From positions 124,001-188,000 of the forward strand of contig JABMLP010000027.1 in assembly GCA_013176395.1 (NCBI GenBank): DNA of 64,000 bases, written 5' to 3'. Below are positions 11,904 through 22,790 of the stretch, in pieces; position 1 is the stretch's first letter, and each line of letters begins with the position of its first letter. A program made the position numbers and the translations under genes. Below the pieces are notes generated by a model. That model saw only the letters and a list, made by a program, of their open reading frames with translations, made no database searches and had not been told where the DNA came from. This DNA is from Venturia oleaginea (taxonomy: Eukaryota; Ascomycota; Dothideomycetes; Venturiales; Venturiaceae).

Positions 11904-12029
11904 GATAAAATGAGTGAAGATGATCAAGCTTGATTTATTCTACGTGGCAGAAGTGAGGAATATATATGCTGCGTCACGTGCTGTCATATGCAGTCACGTG
12001 CACAATGTGGTGATCGCCCTTATTCTAAC
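11904..12029. mobile_element. 126-bp insertion with 7-bp target duplication inside the transposase
   Basis: The sequence acctcct occurs at 11897-11903 and again at 12030-12036, and the transposase reading frame makes sense only when the intervening 126 bp is skipped. No terminal inverted repeat or coding frame was found. It contains two copies of the E-box-like tcacgtg. Type unknown. Confidence 0.5.
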
Positions 12030-12050
12030 ACCTCCTCTCTCAGAACGAAA

Positions 12051-13661
12051 CGGGAAAAAACAGCACACACAGCGAGAACTCAATTTTTGGAATTTACAGA
12101 AGTATCATCTAAAGATCATCAGAACACCTCTGCCTGTGGCCGCTCCGGCCTCTAGAGGCCATCGCGCGTCCCTCAGCGTCGATGAGATACCTCTAGAGTC
12201 GCCGTCGCGGCCACGGCAGAGCAAGCAGACGAATACATGAGCAAGCTACACGAACGATGCGTCCACCAAAGACAACAGCAACCATCTAGTCACTATCTCC
12301 CGGCTAGTCCATCACCCCAGTTGACACTGCAACGCTCCGAGTCGACGAGTCACTGCTAGAACGGCAATACCTTCAACACAACTCAAACACCAGACGCCCG
12401 GTGTGCAACAATCGGCACCACACACCACTGCAACGACTAGACAACCTCTCCCAACGTCTTGGCAAACCGTCCTGCTACAAGCTGTTGCCCAGAGCCTTGA
12501 GCCTCTCCCCAAACTGTTGCCTCCCAGTTATGGCATTGGCAAGAGTAGGTGCGCGACACAGTAAGTAGTAAGGACGCATAGAAGGAGCCTATTGGCGGCA
12601 AATCCCCTCCCTGTAAGCTAGCAGACGTAGCCTTGAGCCTCTCCCCAGACTGTTGCGTCCCAGTTATGGCAGTGGCAAGAGTAGGTGCGCGATATAGCAA
12701 GCAGGGAGAGCGACTAGCAGCAGATAGGCTCCGACTATAAGACGACAGGTCTACAACACAATCGGTGCGACACGATACGGCAGCTGCTAGAGAACCTCAT
12801 CTACTATCGTCTCCGCAAACCGTCCTGCTGCAAGCTGATGTCCAGAGCCTTGAGCCTCTCCCCAAACTGTTGCCTCCCAGTTATGGCATTGGCAAGAGTA
12901 GGTGGGCAACACAGTAAGCAGTAAGGACGTATAGAAGGAGCTTATTGGCGGCAAATCCCCTCCCTACAAGTCAGCAGACGTAGCCTTGAGCCTCTCCCCA
13001 GACTGTTGCGTCCCAGTTATGGCATTGGCAAGAGTAGGAGCGCGATATAGCAAGCAGGGAGAGCGACTAGCAGCAGGTAGGCTCCGACTATAAGACGGCA
13101 GGTCTATAGCACGATCGGCGCCATACAATACGGCAGCTACCAGACAGCCTCGTCTACGGGCATACCCGGAGTATCACACCCAAGCAGCGAAATCACGACT
13201 ACGATGGTTACTATTGTCTCCAGCATCACACAACCAAATACACTGCCGCATGGGAATCTGGTGCAAGGCAACTTTCACAAGCAGAAACATACTTAGGGAA
13301 CCCATTGGCCTTGAGGGATAAGGCGAAACAGATAGACAAAGCTGAGCACTAGAGGGAGACTGTAGGTAGAAGGATAGCGAAACACGAGGCATTGCCTCTT
13401 GAGTCTACATAGCACAGATATACTAGCAGAGTGACCAGTATCTACAAGAGCCAGCGGGCATTTGGAGATACTGGTTAAGGGAAAAGAGGGAGGACCGAGG
13501 GGACAGCTGGTCTTTTTTCAGTGAACGGGGCGAAGTGGGGCGCGGTGGATTATATAATCTATCACGTGTCGGCTGTCTGATGAAGTCCTCCTAACCGGAC
13601 ATAGCTGCGTGATTAAGTGGCTGCAACCGAGTAGGATAAAATCAATCAATCAATCAATCAA
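12051..13661 (+). mobile_element. LINE-derived non-coding retroposon with ATCA tail, nested in the Tc1 element
   Basis: Flanked by a 13-bp direct repeat, tctcagaacgaaa (12038-12050 and 13662-13674), and ending in a short tandem (atca)n tail just before the second copy. That tail plus a long target duplication is the signature of target-primed reverse transcription by fungal LINEs (Tad-like clade). The 1.6 kb body has no reverse transcriptase. It contains an internal 353-bp tandem duplication. I interpret it as a deletion derivative or SINE-like passenger moved by a LINE. Confidence 0.65.
12440..13160 (+). repeat. About 353-bp tandem repeat with internal sub-repeat
   Basis: The segment beginning gcaaaccgtcctgct is found at 12462 and again at 12815, and about 350 bp following each copy are highly similar. 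Each copy contains a second-level repeat: gccttgagcctctcccca followed by a shared 45-bp stretch occurs twice per unit about 140 bp apart (four times in all). A diverged partial copy precedes the array. Confidence 0.8.
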
Positions 13662-14414
13662 TCTCAGAACGAAATAGAGCAATACGCCTTGAATGGGCTC
13701 TCGCACACGTCAATTGGACTCAAGAGCAATGGAATACTATCTTATGGACTGATGAGGCTTGGGTGACAGGAGGGAGGCATCGCAAGCAATGGGTTACTCG
13801 GCAATCTGGTGAAGAGCTAGATAGTACTTGTGTAGTTGATAAGATCCGGAAGCGGCGTGGTTGGATGTTCTGGGGCTGTTTTAGCGGTACCTAAAAGGGG
13901 CCTTGTCTCTTCTGGGAGAAAGATTGGGGTTCAATTAACCAGCGTTCATACTGTGAGCGTACGGTACCTGTTATTGATGGATGGCTACGGATAAATCCAG
14001 GTCTCCAGCTTATGCAGGATGGTGCTCCTGGGCATGCTGCTGGCGAGACTTTTCAGGAACTTAGAGAGCGAGGGATTACACCAATCTTCTGGCCTGCATA
14101 CTCTCCAGATTTGAACCCAATTGAGGCAGTATGGAATCTAGTGAAGGACTATATTGAAAATAAGTGGGGTGATAAACAGCTTTCTTATAATCAGCTTCGG
14201 ATAGCAGTGAAGGAGGCATGGGAGGCAACAACAGAACTGCAACTCCAAGATTTTGTAGCTAGTATGAGTACACGATGTCAAGATGTAATCAATGCCCAGG
14301 GTGGGCATACGAAGTGGTAGCTTAAGTAATACATGATTACATGTTATATACAAGACCCTTGGCCGATGGCTTAAGCCACCATACTAACAATATATCGGCC
14401 GGCTACCACAGTAG

Positions 14415-15572
14415 ATACCATACCTAGTAGATCAAAATTGCGGACGTGGCTCCGTCACTCCGTCGGGGAAACGGGAACAATTTCCATGTTGATGCATAAT
14501 AAACGACAATATCACGGAACAGGAAGTTTATGGGGGCGTAATCGACGGATGGACTTTGAGAGCCAAAATTGAATAGCCAAGTATGAAGATTTTGGAGATT
14601 AATCAACTCGCTCGACGTTATCGACTATATCATATTCTGGTGATGAAGTCGCTTTCACCTGGATTTAATTACGAGCAGAGGAAGGCGATTTTTTGAGTGA
14701 ACGAGTGACTGACTGAAAGAGCAGCGCCCGTAACTCTGATCTACGACAAGGTAATACATTGACGGCTAAGGACTCGAATACGACTGCTCCAGAGTCTTTT
14801 AAGACATACCAAGCCTTTTGAAAGGAGTTCTTATTACTAGCGGAGTAGGAATTAACCAACCTACGTGTTTCAGCTAGGCTTTGCTGTGGGGTAGGGCTCT
14901 CAGAATCATTCACTCAGTCTCTCAAGAAATCCCCTTCCTCTGCATGTTGATGCACAAACCACAATATGAACTTAGATTGTCCTCGTTAACCACGAAAGCA
15001 TAATCCTCGTGGTTTAACATCGACAGCACAATATTGTGAAGCAGGCATGCGAAACGAGATGCGGCTGGTAGAATATCAGCTTTTGCTTCAGCGTGCACGA
15101 GAAGAGCGCGATTCAGTTGTATTTGGTTTATACACGTACTATGGGTTATTGCCAAGGCGTAATCTGTAGGAATGCCTAACCCCATTACGAGATTTTGAGT
15201 CACGTATATGAAAAAAGCATACGGTAAATTCCTGCAATGTATATTGCCTGATCGCCGATTCCAACTGAGCCGCCCGTGTGAATATTAAATTATAGATCGT
15301 CTGCATTGTCCAGAAGGTCACAATGTATCCACCCTTGGAGAAAAGCTTTCGAGAATGAGATGCCGTGCGGGCAGTGGTTTATCCGTGTACCGCAAATATA
15401 ATCTGTCTATATTCAGCCGCCCGGTACGACGGCCTTGGGATGTAGGTGTGATGGCTGGTATATATATCGAAGAGTACCTTCGTGATAAATATCTTCACTG
15501 CCAGTTCCACGATCATTATCATTACTAATTCAACGAGCATCGTCACTACCAGTTATCATCCCTATAGCTACA
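14415..15572. other. Intergenic between Tc1 element and secreted-protein pair
   Basis: About 1.15 kb without convincing genes. The last about 170 bp (from about 15395) is the start of the duplicated promoter block that recurs about 820 bp downstream. Confidence 0.4.
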
Positions 15573-15986
15573 ATGCAGTTGTCCACCCTCCTTTTCGCTA
15601 TCACCACCGTGTAAGTCTGGTCTCAATGGATCCACCTTGGGCCCGATCTGATAACTCGCAGCACCGGAATCGTCTCCGCCCAGAATCGTCTCCGCCCAGG
15701 GATTTGGCCCGTACCAAGTCGGTTGCTGCAACATAAAGGCCGATAGATCTTGGAAGGATTTTGCAACAGGACAATGCTGTAGGTTTGAAAAGTGGAAATC
15801 AACCACGGCCCTCAACGGGAAACCAGTCGTAAGTTGCTATTTTCATAACTTTTTACTACAGCTGACGGTTCTTAGTGCGAGTTTACTAGAAACAATGGTC
15901 TTTACAAGGAATATGACGAGTGCTGCAAAGCCGAGGGAAGAGCCATTAAACCTCCAGTCTATGATTGGACTGCTTATTTCCCTTAA
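15573..15986 (+). pseudogene. Secreted cysteine-rich protein, paralog A, broken by a 16-bp tandem duplication
   Basis: Same gene plan as paralog B downstream: exon 1 15573-15610 (signal peptide MQLSTLLFAITT), intron GTAAGT...CGCAG, exon 2 15662-15828, intron GTAAGT...TTCTTAG, exon 3 15876-15986. In exon 2 the 16-mer aatcgtctccgcccag is present twice in direct tandem (15668-15683, 15684-15699). Because 16 is not a multiple of three, the downstream frame is shifted and the spliced message reaches a stop near 15740. Beyond it the conserved coding pattern is otherwise intact: paired cysteines VGCCN, QCCRF, a single Cys at the exon 3 start and DECCKAE. The lesion therefore looks recent. Function unknown; a secreted small protein or effector is inferred. 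Confidence 0.7.
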
Positions 15987-16402
15987 GAGAGGAGATGAAG
16001 GAGATGGCTTGAGAATGAGAGAGACTGGGAATGGTTAAAGACAGGAAGGATTCGATAAACACAACGAACCAACACCCGATCAAATCATGTTCAGTTCCAG
16101 ACTTCGATCATACCTTTCAATGCTCTTCTGCTCACTCACTGTTTGCCTCTTCTCCACAGGTGGAATGTCGTGCGGACTGTGATTCGTACACGGTACAGCC
16201 TGTTCTTATAACGTAATTGTAATACAATCTGTCTTTATTCAGCCGCCTCGTTCCCGGGTGAGATATATATTAAGCACGTACTATATATAAATAAGAGAGC
16301 GGCATTTGGAGGCGGGGTTGGATGGTTGGTATGTATCTATAGAGTACCCATCAAGAGGTCAGCAAACCAACTCCCTTACTGTTCATCACCTCTACAGCTA
16401 CA

Positions 16403-16841
16403 ATGCAGCTCTCTACCTTGTTCCTCCTCGCTGTAACTACAGTGTGAGTACACTAATCCGTAAGATAGTACCTTGGACCCGATCTGACAGATAACTCGTA
16501 GCACCGGCATCGCATCCGCCTCGGAACATGAGGCGCGGGCCGATATCCAATATGCGGGTTGCTGCAGTCCAAAGAACAACAATGCTTGGAAGCCGGAGTC
16601 AACAGCCCAATGCTGCAGGTTTCACAAGGGAATATCAAAAACGACGTCGAACCTCTATGTCACGGCAAGTCAGTTATTTCCAAAATGATCGAATACGGCT
16701 GACGGTTCTTAGTGCGGAATACCGATAACCAAATCTGCTTGGGAATCATGGGGTAATTGTTGCGCTGCCGCGGGAATAAGTTCTGCCCCGAAAGGGCAAG
16801 TAGGCCCGCGTGATTGGGTTGCGTGTTTCCCTCCTAAATAA
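16403..16841 (+). CDS. Secreted cysteine-rich protein, paralog B, candidate effector
   Basis: Exons 16403-16443, 16502-16664 and 16713-16841 give 110 residues. Intron 1 is GTGAGT...CGTAG; intron 2 begins with GC (GCAAGT) and ends TTCTTAG, a GC-AG intron. The protein has a signal peptide (MQLSTLFLLAVTTVTGIASA), then eight cysteines with CC doublets: AGCCSPK, AQCCRFH, Cys at the exon 3 start, GNCCAAA, VACF. Intron positions and phases (2 and 0) and the last 14 bases of intron 2 match paralog A, so the two arose by tandem duplication. Small size, signal peptide and Cys doublets fit a secreted apoplastic protein. I know no named family with certainty. Confidence 0.7.
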
Positions 16842-17486
16842 GTATTGGGAGACGGTACGAGCTTGCTGAGGTAATTGAGAGATGCCTTCTCTTTGATTTG
16901 TACTAGGCGAGGCTGTCTTTCCATTGAGGAAGGTGATGATATCCAGCTCCTTGGTAGCGACATAGGGATCGACTTGTACAGATTGAATGCGCGACCGTAC
17001 TCGTACTCGTACGCTATACAAGGGACGTTTTCCGTAGGAATTCTGGACCGACGTCTCCACTCTGCTATGAGGGTCTAATAAGATTCATTACTCTCCTATC
17101 CCGCATAGCATACATAGTACTACGTGGTAATAGTTGTATTTAATTACTTCATCGTCGTCCATGTCGACTACAGCAGGACCCCACGCTTTTCGAATGCCGA
17201 TACCCCTATGAACTATATTATGTAGCTTGCGCCGCTTGCCAGGAGCTGCCATGAGAGATGCCGAATCCCAATTATATTATCTCCATTGGTTACTTCACTT
17301 CGAGAAGGGATTGGGAGATGAATTCGACTCAACAACCATCTGAAAGGATTGGGACATGTGTAGCGGCCGTTGATCCTTCCGACGAGGATAACCCCATCTC
17401 GTCGCATTCCACTCTTCTCTACACGTCTTCCTGTTACATCCTGCTTCTGTGCAATCCTGTACTACGCCATGCCTTGAGCCATCGCC
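16842..17486. other. Intergenic upstream of the LaeA-like gene
   Basis: No gene recognised. The final about 150 bp, pyrimidine rich, is probably the leader of the methyltransferase gene. Confidence 0.4.
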
Positions 17487-18979
17487 ATGTCCAACATGAC
17501 CCATTCTACCACCGTCTCTGCGAGTGCTGCGCGACCTGTTCCCCGTCGCAAACCAGTCCATCCTTCCTTTGGCGAGGACATGGGATATCACTCTGCGCCT
17601 TCTTCCCTCTTTTCTTTCAATGCCGGATCATCGACAACGGTCAATACAACTGCTAACGGCTATGCACCAAGCTCGACCGTCACCCAAGCTCAACAGCTTA
17701 GCATCGCAAATCTGCAAAGCATCACGGGGGAAGACGCGGGCGGAGAACCTGAAGCACTGGACTTTGATTCCGCTTATGACAGCGAGAGCCTGATCGGAGG
17801 TGATACAACGACCCTGGCTTCATACATCACTGATTATCGCTTCGAACATGGGAGGAGATATCATGCATATCGCGATGGAGCATACTGGGTACGTCTCATT
17901 GCATCTTTGAATCCATTCACTTGCACACCTTTGAAGTTCAAGGCGGCCTCAATTTCAACGGCTCAGATGCATGGTTCTTATCCCCATCTGGAAGACCTCA
18001 CAGCAAGACCTGCAACCTCATCTTCGAAAAGACTAACACAACGCCAGGGTCCTAATGACGATCACGCAAACGAACAGCAGGACTTGGCCCACCATATGTA
18101 CCGTCTTACCTTGAACCGCAAACTCCACCTGGCGCCTATTCAGGCCCCACATAACATTCTCGATCTCGGGACCGGAACCGGCATATGGGCTATTGACATG
18201 GCAGACTCATATCCCGAAGCACATATCATAGGAACAGACCTCTCGCCCATACAACCGGACTTCGTCCCGCCGAATTGCGAATTTGAAATCGACGATGTGA
18301 CGTCGGAATGGACATTTCCGGAAAACCACTTCGATTTTATACATCTGCGAGAAATGTTTGGCAGCATTGCCGACTGGGACGAACTCTTCGCACAAGCCTT
18401 CCGCCACACCAAACCCGGAGGATGGGTTGAAATCGTCGAACATTCGGTTGAACCGAGTTGCGATGATGGGACAATGCCAGCAGGTCACTTCTATGAGGAA
18501 TGGGGAAGAACGGTCATCGCATGTGGAGAGAGGATGGGAAAGAGCTTTCGAATATGGGAGCAGGCGAAGGGTTACATGGAAAGAGCAGGTTTTGTCGATG
18601 TTCACGAGTCTCGATATAGATGGCCCATGAACGGGTGGGGTTCTGATCCGAGGCAAAAAGAGATTGGGAGATGGAACCAATTGAGATTACACGATGGGAT
18701 AGAGGGATTCATGTTGAGATTATTGACCACGGTGCTCGGGGTAGGATACTTGTGCACCGCGAAGAATCAATGCATCGATATGCTTACTTGGTTTCAGTGG
18801 AATTACGAACGATCGCAAGTCTTTTTGGCTATGATGAGAAACGCAGTAAAAGACCACAGAGTCCACGCTTATCTCGATGGGTATGTTATCACCAGCTGCA
18901 AGGGAAAGTGGTTGAGTTTGCTGACTGAAAATGTAGAAGCGTGGTATATGGTCGAAAGCCTTTCACTTGTGCTCATTAA
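17487..18979 (+). CDS. LaeA-like S-adenosylmethionine-dependent methyltransferase
   Basis: Exons 17487-17888, 18048-18740, 18798-18880 and 18937-18979 give 406 residues. Introns: GTACGT...GCCAG (159 nt), GTAGGA...TTCAG, GTATGT...TGTAG. The SAM-binding motif I is ILDLGTGTGIWAIDMAD, followed by the acidic loop IIGTDLSPIQP, then DDVTSEWTF and a motif FDFIHLREMFG. The C-terminus DGSVVYGRKP is typical of the LaeA/methyltransferase family only when the last two introns are removed, which supports the splicing. LaeA-like proteins are soluble, mostly nuclear or cytosolic methyltransferases. Some regulate secondary metabolism and development, but most of the many paralogs have no known substrate. Intron 1 is a multiple of three without a stop and could be retained. 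Confidence 0.85.
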
Positions 18980-20095
18980 GCACCGATTTGGTTGAAATCG
19001 AAAGCCGCCAAAAACAGCGGAGAAGCCATTCCACCAGACAAACCGCAACGGCTACACAACGCGCCTTAACACGCGATGTTCACAGTTTGCAATACAGAAA
19101 GCCGATACTTGAATGATTACGCATCGAGTCGAGCCTGACAAAGACTGCTCATCCCTTGAGGAGAAGGGTGGCGCTATATCACAAAGGAGAGCATGCACTA
19201 TGTATGCGGAACAGCGATAACAGAGGATGAAAAGCAGAGAAGGATCCTGTGGCAAAGTATTTCGATATTTCGAAAGTTGCCGCTTCGCCATCCAGAGCAC
19301 TTTGCTTCATAGAATTCATCCCAATCCCCTGGGATGAAGAAAACATAAAACATTAAGGCCGCCTTGGGAAACAAAATCCTCAACCCCGTAAAACTTGTGA
19401 TAAATATATCTACCCACTTAAGGCTTGGACTTGTTACAGCATACATGCCGAATTTGAGACAGGGTCTATACTCATTGGTGTGGATATGAGGTGTGAGTTT
19501 TATGGTGAGGTGGGGTGTGGTGTAAAAATGGGATGAAGACGGTGAGGGAGGGTGCGAAAGATGTTGGTGCGTTGGTGGTTTTTTGGGGGCCAGTGAGGTG
19601 AGGAGGTACTGTGTTTTGTTGAATTAGTTATTGACGATAATCACTTGATCTATCAAAGTAATATGTAGTGATAATAAATGAAGATCCAAAAGCAATGGTA
19701 TCTATCTCATCCTTTACAGTGCTAATGCAGCCCTTGAAATGGCGGAGTACATGGCCTCGCGCTGGCCGACTCAATACCCCTGTATGCACGCGCGAATGTA
19801 GTATCATGAATCGTGACAAAGGAAAAGAAAGAAAATGCCCGCTGCCCAAAAATCGAACCCAAACCAAAAATTCGCGACGACCCAATCAGACATCCCAAAC
19901 GCCATCCAATCCGACAGAGGAAATGATAATCAAGACTTCAATATGCAAAGGCGTTGCGGCGTTGTGTCCAATCTTTTCCGCGTTTCCATTACATCGCAAT
20001 CCATCAATCGTAAAAGCATTGACATAGGAGAAAGGGGTCGGCAAGAGCACATGGTAGGCTTAGATGCCGCCAATCCAGTTCAATGGTTTACGAGC
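18980..20095. other. Convergent intergenic region
   Basis: About 1.1 kb between the methyltransferase and the minus-strand zinc-finger gene. Short frames show no domain. No repeat or RNA gene recognised. Confidence 0.4.
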
Positions 20096-20982
20096 CTACC
20101 GCGGGGAGAGTTCGTTCAACGCATTGCGCGTGCAGGTGGCCTCGTGCCGTTTAAGGTTATCCTTACGACTGTTGCCAACCCCGCAGAGGTAGCATTTGAA
20201 TGGCTTTGGTTCGACATCTTGAGGGTGTTTCGCACGAGCATGGCGAGGCAGGTCGGCTTTCTTCTGGGTGCTATAATCGCAACTAAGTTCTTGACAGCAG
20301 TGGTATTCGACGTTCGGGGTGTGTTTGCGAGAGAAATGGCGGCTAGGAATAAGGTTAGCTCGGTATTTGAACGATCGATGAAAAGCGTTGAAATACCTGA
20401 CGCTCTTCTCGTCCTTTAACAAGACGCCACATTTGGGGCAGGGCACTTTGTCTCCCACAATGGGAAGGGAGAGCTTCGTCGGGTCAATAGTACCGTCATG
20501 CAGAAGATCCTCCTCAGGTTCGAAGACCGCCTCACATGGAGTAGCGACGTTGTCACTCTCCTGGATAAAGGAATGATTGAAAGCTGTCAACCTCTCTGCA
20601 ATTCGAGCCTCTTGCTCATTATTCTGGCCATACGCGTATGAGCCGTCCGCGAAGGTACTGACAAGATCCGAGTCCACGACTCGACCGCCATCGTAATAGC
20701 GGGATTGCTGCTGCTCTTGTCCATTGTAGTATGGGAATGGCCCCGCACCTTGCGGGAAGGCTACAGTGTAGCCATCTTCCATCTGTTGAAGTGAAAGATA
20801 CTGAGAGGGCGGGAATGTCGGTGATGCGGGTGCAATGTAGGCACCTGCATAATTGCTTTCGGGAGCAGCATTGTTGTAGGTCTAATGTGCTCAGCAAAAT
20901 GTCAAGCTCGTCAGTGAAGTTAACTTACGCTATTACACTGGCAGATGGTGCAGCCACAATACTCGCAAGTGTAATTAGTCAT
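20096..20982 (-). CDS. C2H2-type zinc-finger protein
   Basis: Minus-strand exons 20982-20929 (18 codons, MTNYTCEYCGCTICQCNS) and 20881-20096, joined by GTAAGT...CATTAG in phase 0, giving 279 residues. After a Gln/Tyr-rich middle the C-terminal third has zinc-finger material: VPCPKCGVLLKD, a CC-x4-C / H-x3-H-like unit (YHCCQELSCDYSTQKKADL, then PRHARAKH) and a classical finger FKCYLCGVGNSRKDNLKRHE. The N-terminal Cys cluster (CEYCGCTICQC) could also bind metal. A nuclear DNA-binding role is inferred; target unknown. The frame upstream of the chosen ATG stays open for about 510 bp (to 21495) with a hydrophobic stretch, so a longer N-terminus cannot be excluded. Confidence 0.7.
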
Positions 20983-22361
20983 GCTATTGGAGCCAGCTGC
21001 AAAGTAGGTTGTCGTTGCGGTAGGACATTGCGTGAGAAAGTGTTGTAGGATAAGTATAAGGGAGAGCGTTAGCCATGATAGGTGTGTTTTGGGAGGAGAG
21101 TATAGTGGAAGTAGTGAATCAGATGAAGTGTATGCCTCCAGCAATGCTGGTAAAGTAGTCTGCTTCTCAATGGGTCTGGGGGGAGAGGCAAGTCGTCTTC
21201 TGAAGTAAGTAATTGCAGATACAAGACTGCCGTATGGAGATTCAAGGAGACGAGGTATTACGCCCAAGATCAAGGTGCGCAGAGAAGCAAGCTCTTGGGT
21301 TCGACCAGTGACGAAGGCAGAGGACTTATGGACGGCCTCAGCGACCGCAGACCGAATCGACAAGTCACCGCCCCCTAACTGGGTATAGCTGCCCATATTG
21401 AGGCTCAGCGCATTTTGCGAAGAATTGATAGTATGAGGTTTGTTCAGGGCGATGCCTGATGTTACGACTGCCCTCGTGGAAACTGCAATGCGCACGATGC
21501 GGTCAAAAATCTTCAGGGCGGGCAGCTCGCCCTTTAAAGACCCTTCAACCCTTTGGTGGCGTTGTTGATTGCCTCAAGCCAGAAAGCGAGCGGCACTTGT
21601 GGGACTGATGCAGGAACCTGGCGTGTGAGGATAAGCAAAGCATGAGACAACCTCAAATGCTGATACGAGTGTCCCAAGGGGAGGAGCAGATTCAGAGATA
21701 GAAGTCGATCAGAAAGAGCATGGAGACCAGACCTTTATGGAAGATTAGATGTCCTCGGCCGAGGTCATGATTCGGATAAGGTGATATGAGGGGTAGCAGT
21801 CAAGCTACACGCGTAGGACTATGAATATGTCCTGACACCTCAATGATGCAACAGCCAGGTCAAACCTGTGCCATGGTTACTCCCGGGCCCATTGTTTGCT
21901 CCCAAGGAGTTGTGTTCATGGGCATGGGTCTTGAGACTAGTTGACGGCCCGATTGGCCTGTATGTGCGGACTGATACCCGACATCTTTAGCAAGGCTGCA
22001 CATCTGCCTGATGGGACTCGATAGATTACTTTCCAGTCCGCAATGATCATCACATGGAGAGCCACAACATGCGTCTATACCAACAGCCCGGATGTTGCTG
22101 GTACCCGTGAACAATCAACCAAGGAGGTGGCGTGGTGATGGAAGAAGGACTGGAGGGCTGATGGGGAGTTAAGTGAGATGAATTGAGTTGACGAACTTGA
22201 CAACGCTGATGACAGTTCGACAGATATGCTGACAACATCGAGTGCCGTTCAAGGCATTACCGTGCATCCCGAGCACACCGCTTCATCGACCATCTAGTCA
22301 TCGTTTGAAGTTTGAACGGCCACCCAGAACCTATCGGAATCCATCAGCAAAACTCCCTACA
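20983..22361. other. Region upstream of zinc-finger gene, mostly untranslated
   Basis: The minus frame is open from 21495 to 20983 and could be leader or an N-terminal extension. The rest (21500-22360) has no recognised gene, repeat or RNA. Confidence 0.35.
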
Positions 22362-22790
22362 ATGTCACAGCCAGGAAGCACATCAGGTACGTGTATATCT
22401 GTCTACTTTAATATCCTTTACCCCGCCATCTCTTTGTCTTTTTTGGTGTTTGTTCATCCTTCAACGCGTCCAGGCAGCAATTGCTACCTAGAGAAGCAAA
22501 CAGAATATAATTGAATTCAGTGATGGCAGTCTTGTGGCTAGTGCATAGGAAGCAGTAATGCTGGAGCATTTTCACGAACCGGAAAGAGCCAATTTCTTAA
22601 GACCATGATATGCATAACCTGCATCGAACAAACAGCTTTCCAGGCATTCAACTCGACAAAGGACGATAACCAGTCTTTCTCTATCGTGTCCTTTCATTCC
22701 TTCGAATTTTGGAATCGTTTCAAATCAAACAATCCAGAATCTCTAGCTCAAAGTCACTTTACCATTATTCGACTTTCACAATTTGCATAA
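22362..22790 (+). CDS. Possible small hypothetical protein, two exons
   Basis: Exon 1 22362-22386 (MSQPGSTS) ends at a good donor, GTACGT. An acceptor GCATAG places exon 2 at 22549, continuing GSSNAGAFSRTGKSQFLKT and running open to 22790, 88 residues in all. The splice joins in phase, but the 162-nt intron has alternative acceptors and the C-terminal part shows no domain. Family not recognised; low confidence. Confidence 0.3.

Larger units (their letters stand above)
11362..14320 (+). pseudogene. Tc1/mariner DD34E transposase, interrupted
   Basis: N-terminal helix-turn-helix (LRDIGWTYEHIANHLKVTQR) starts at MPPVRQKQPD near 11362, and a second piece (LSEEQIEELITFIGYSRTNR) follows near 11730. 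The frame is then cut by two insertions. It resumes at about 13665 with LEWALAHVNWTQEQW and the first catalytic Asp (ILWTDEAW), has an in-frame TAA near 13893, and continues with the second Asp (MQDGAPGHAA) and Glu (YSPDLNPIEAVW) 34 residues apart, ending at 14320. A DDE transposase cuts and pastes its element at TA. This copy cannot make a full protein. The CAA-to-TAA type of change at the stop would be compatible with RIP-like mutation but is a single case. Confidence 0.85.
11182..14411 (+). mobile_element. Inactivated Tc1/mariner element carrying nested insertions
   Basis: Ends are perfect terminal inverted repeats of at least 26 bp starting ctgtggtagccggccgat (11182 onward; complement ending 14411), flanked by TA dinucleotides (11180-11181, 14412-14413). 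Inside is a broken transposase whose catalytic region has Asp-Asp-34-Glu spacing. Two later insertions (11904-12029 and 12051-13661) account for about 1.75 kb of the 3.23 kb. The original element would have been about 1.5 kb, normal for the family. Its left TA also closes the adjacent MITE. Confidence 0.85.

Noticed and set aside
13573..13610. Hammerhead-ribozyme-like core (ctgatga followed by a gtcc/ggac stem) near the 3' end of the LINE-type insert
   Set aside because: The required GAAA after stem II is absent and no cleavage stem fits, so it is probably chance.
13880..13900. RIP-type mutation in the Tc1 transposase (CA to TA giving a stop)
   Set aside because: Only one clear case; the copia element and the rest of the Tc1 element do not look TA-enriched, so no RIP claim is made.
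20983..21495. N-terminal extension of the zinc-finger protein through the open upstream frame
   Set aside because: Translation is domain-free and the downstream ATG gives a compact start; kept only as an alternative.
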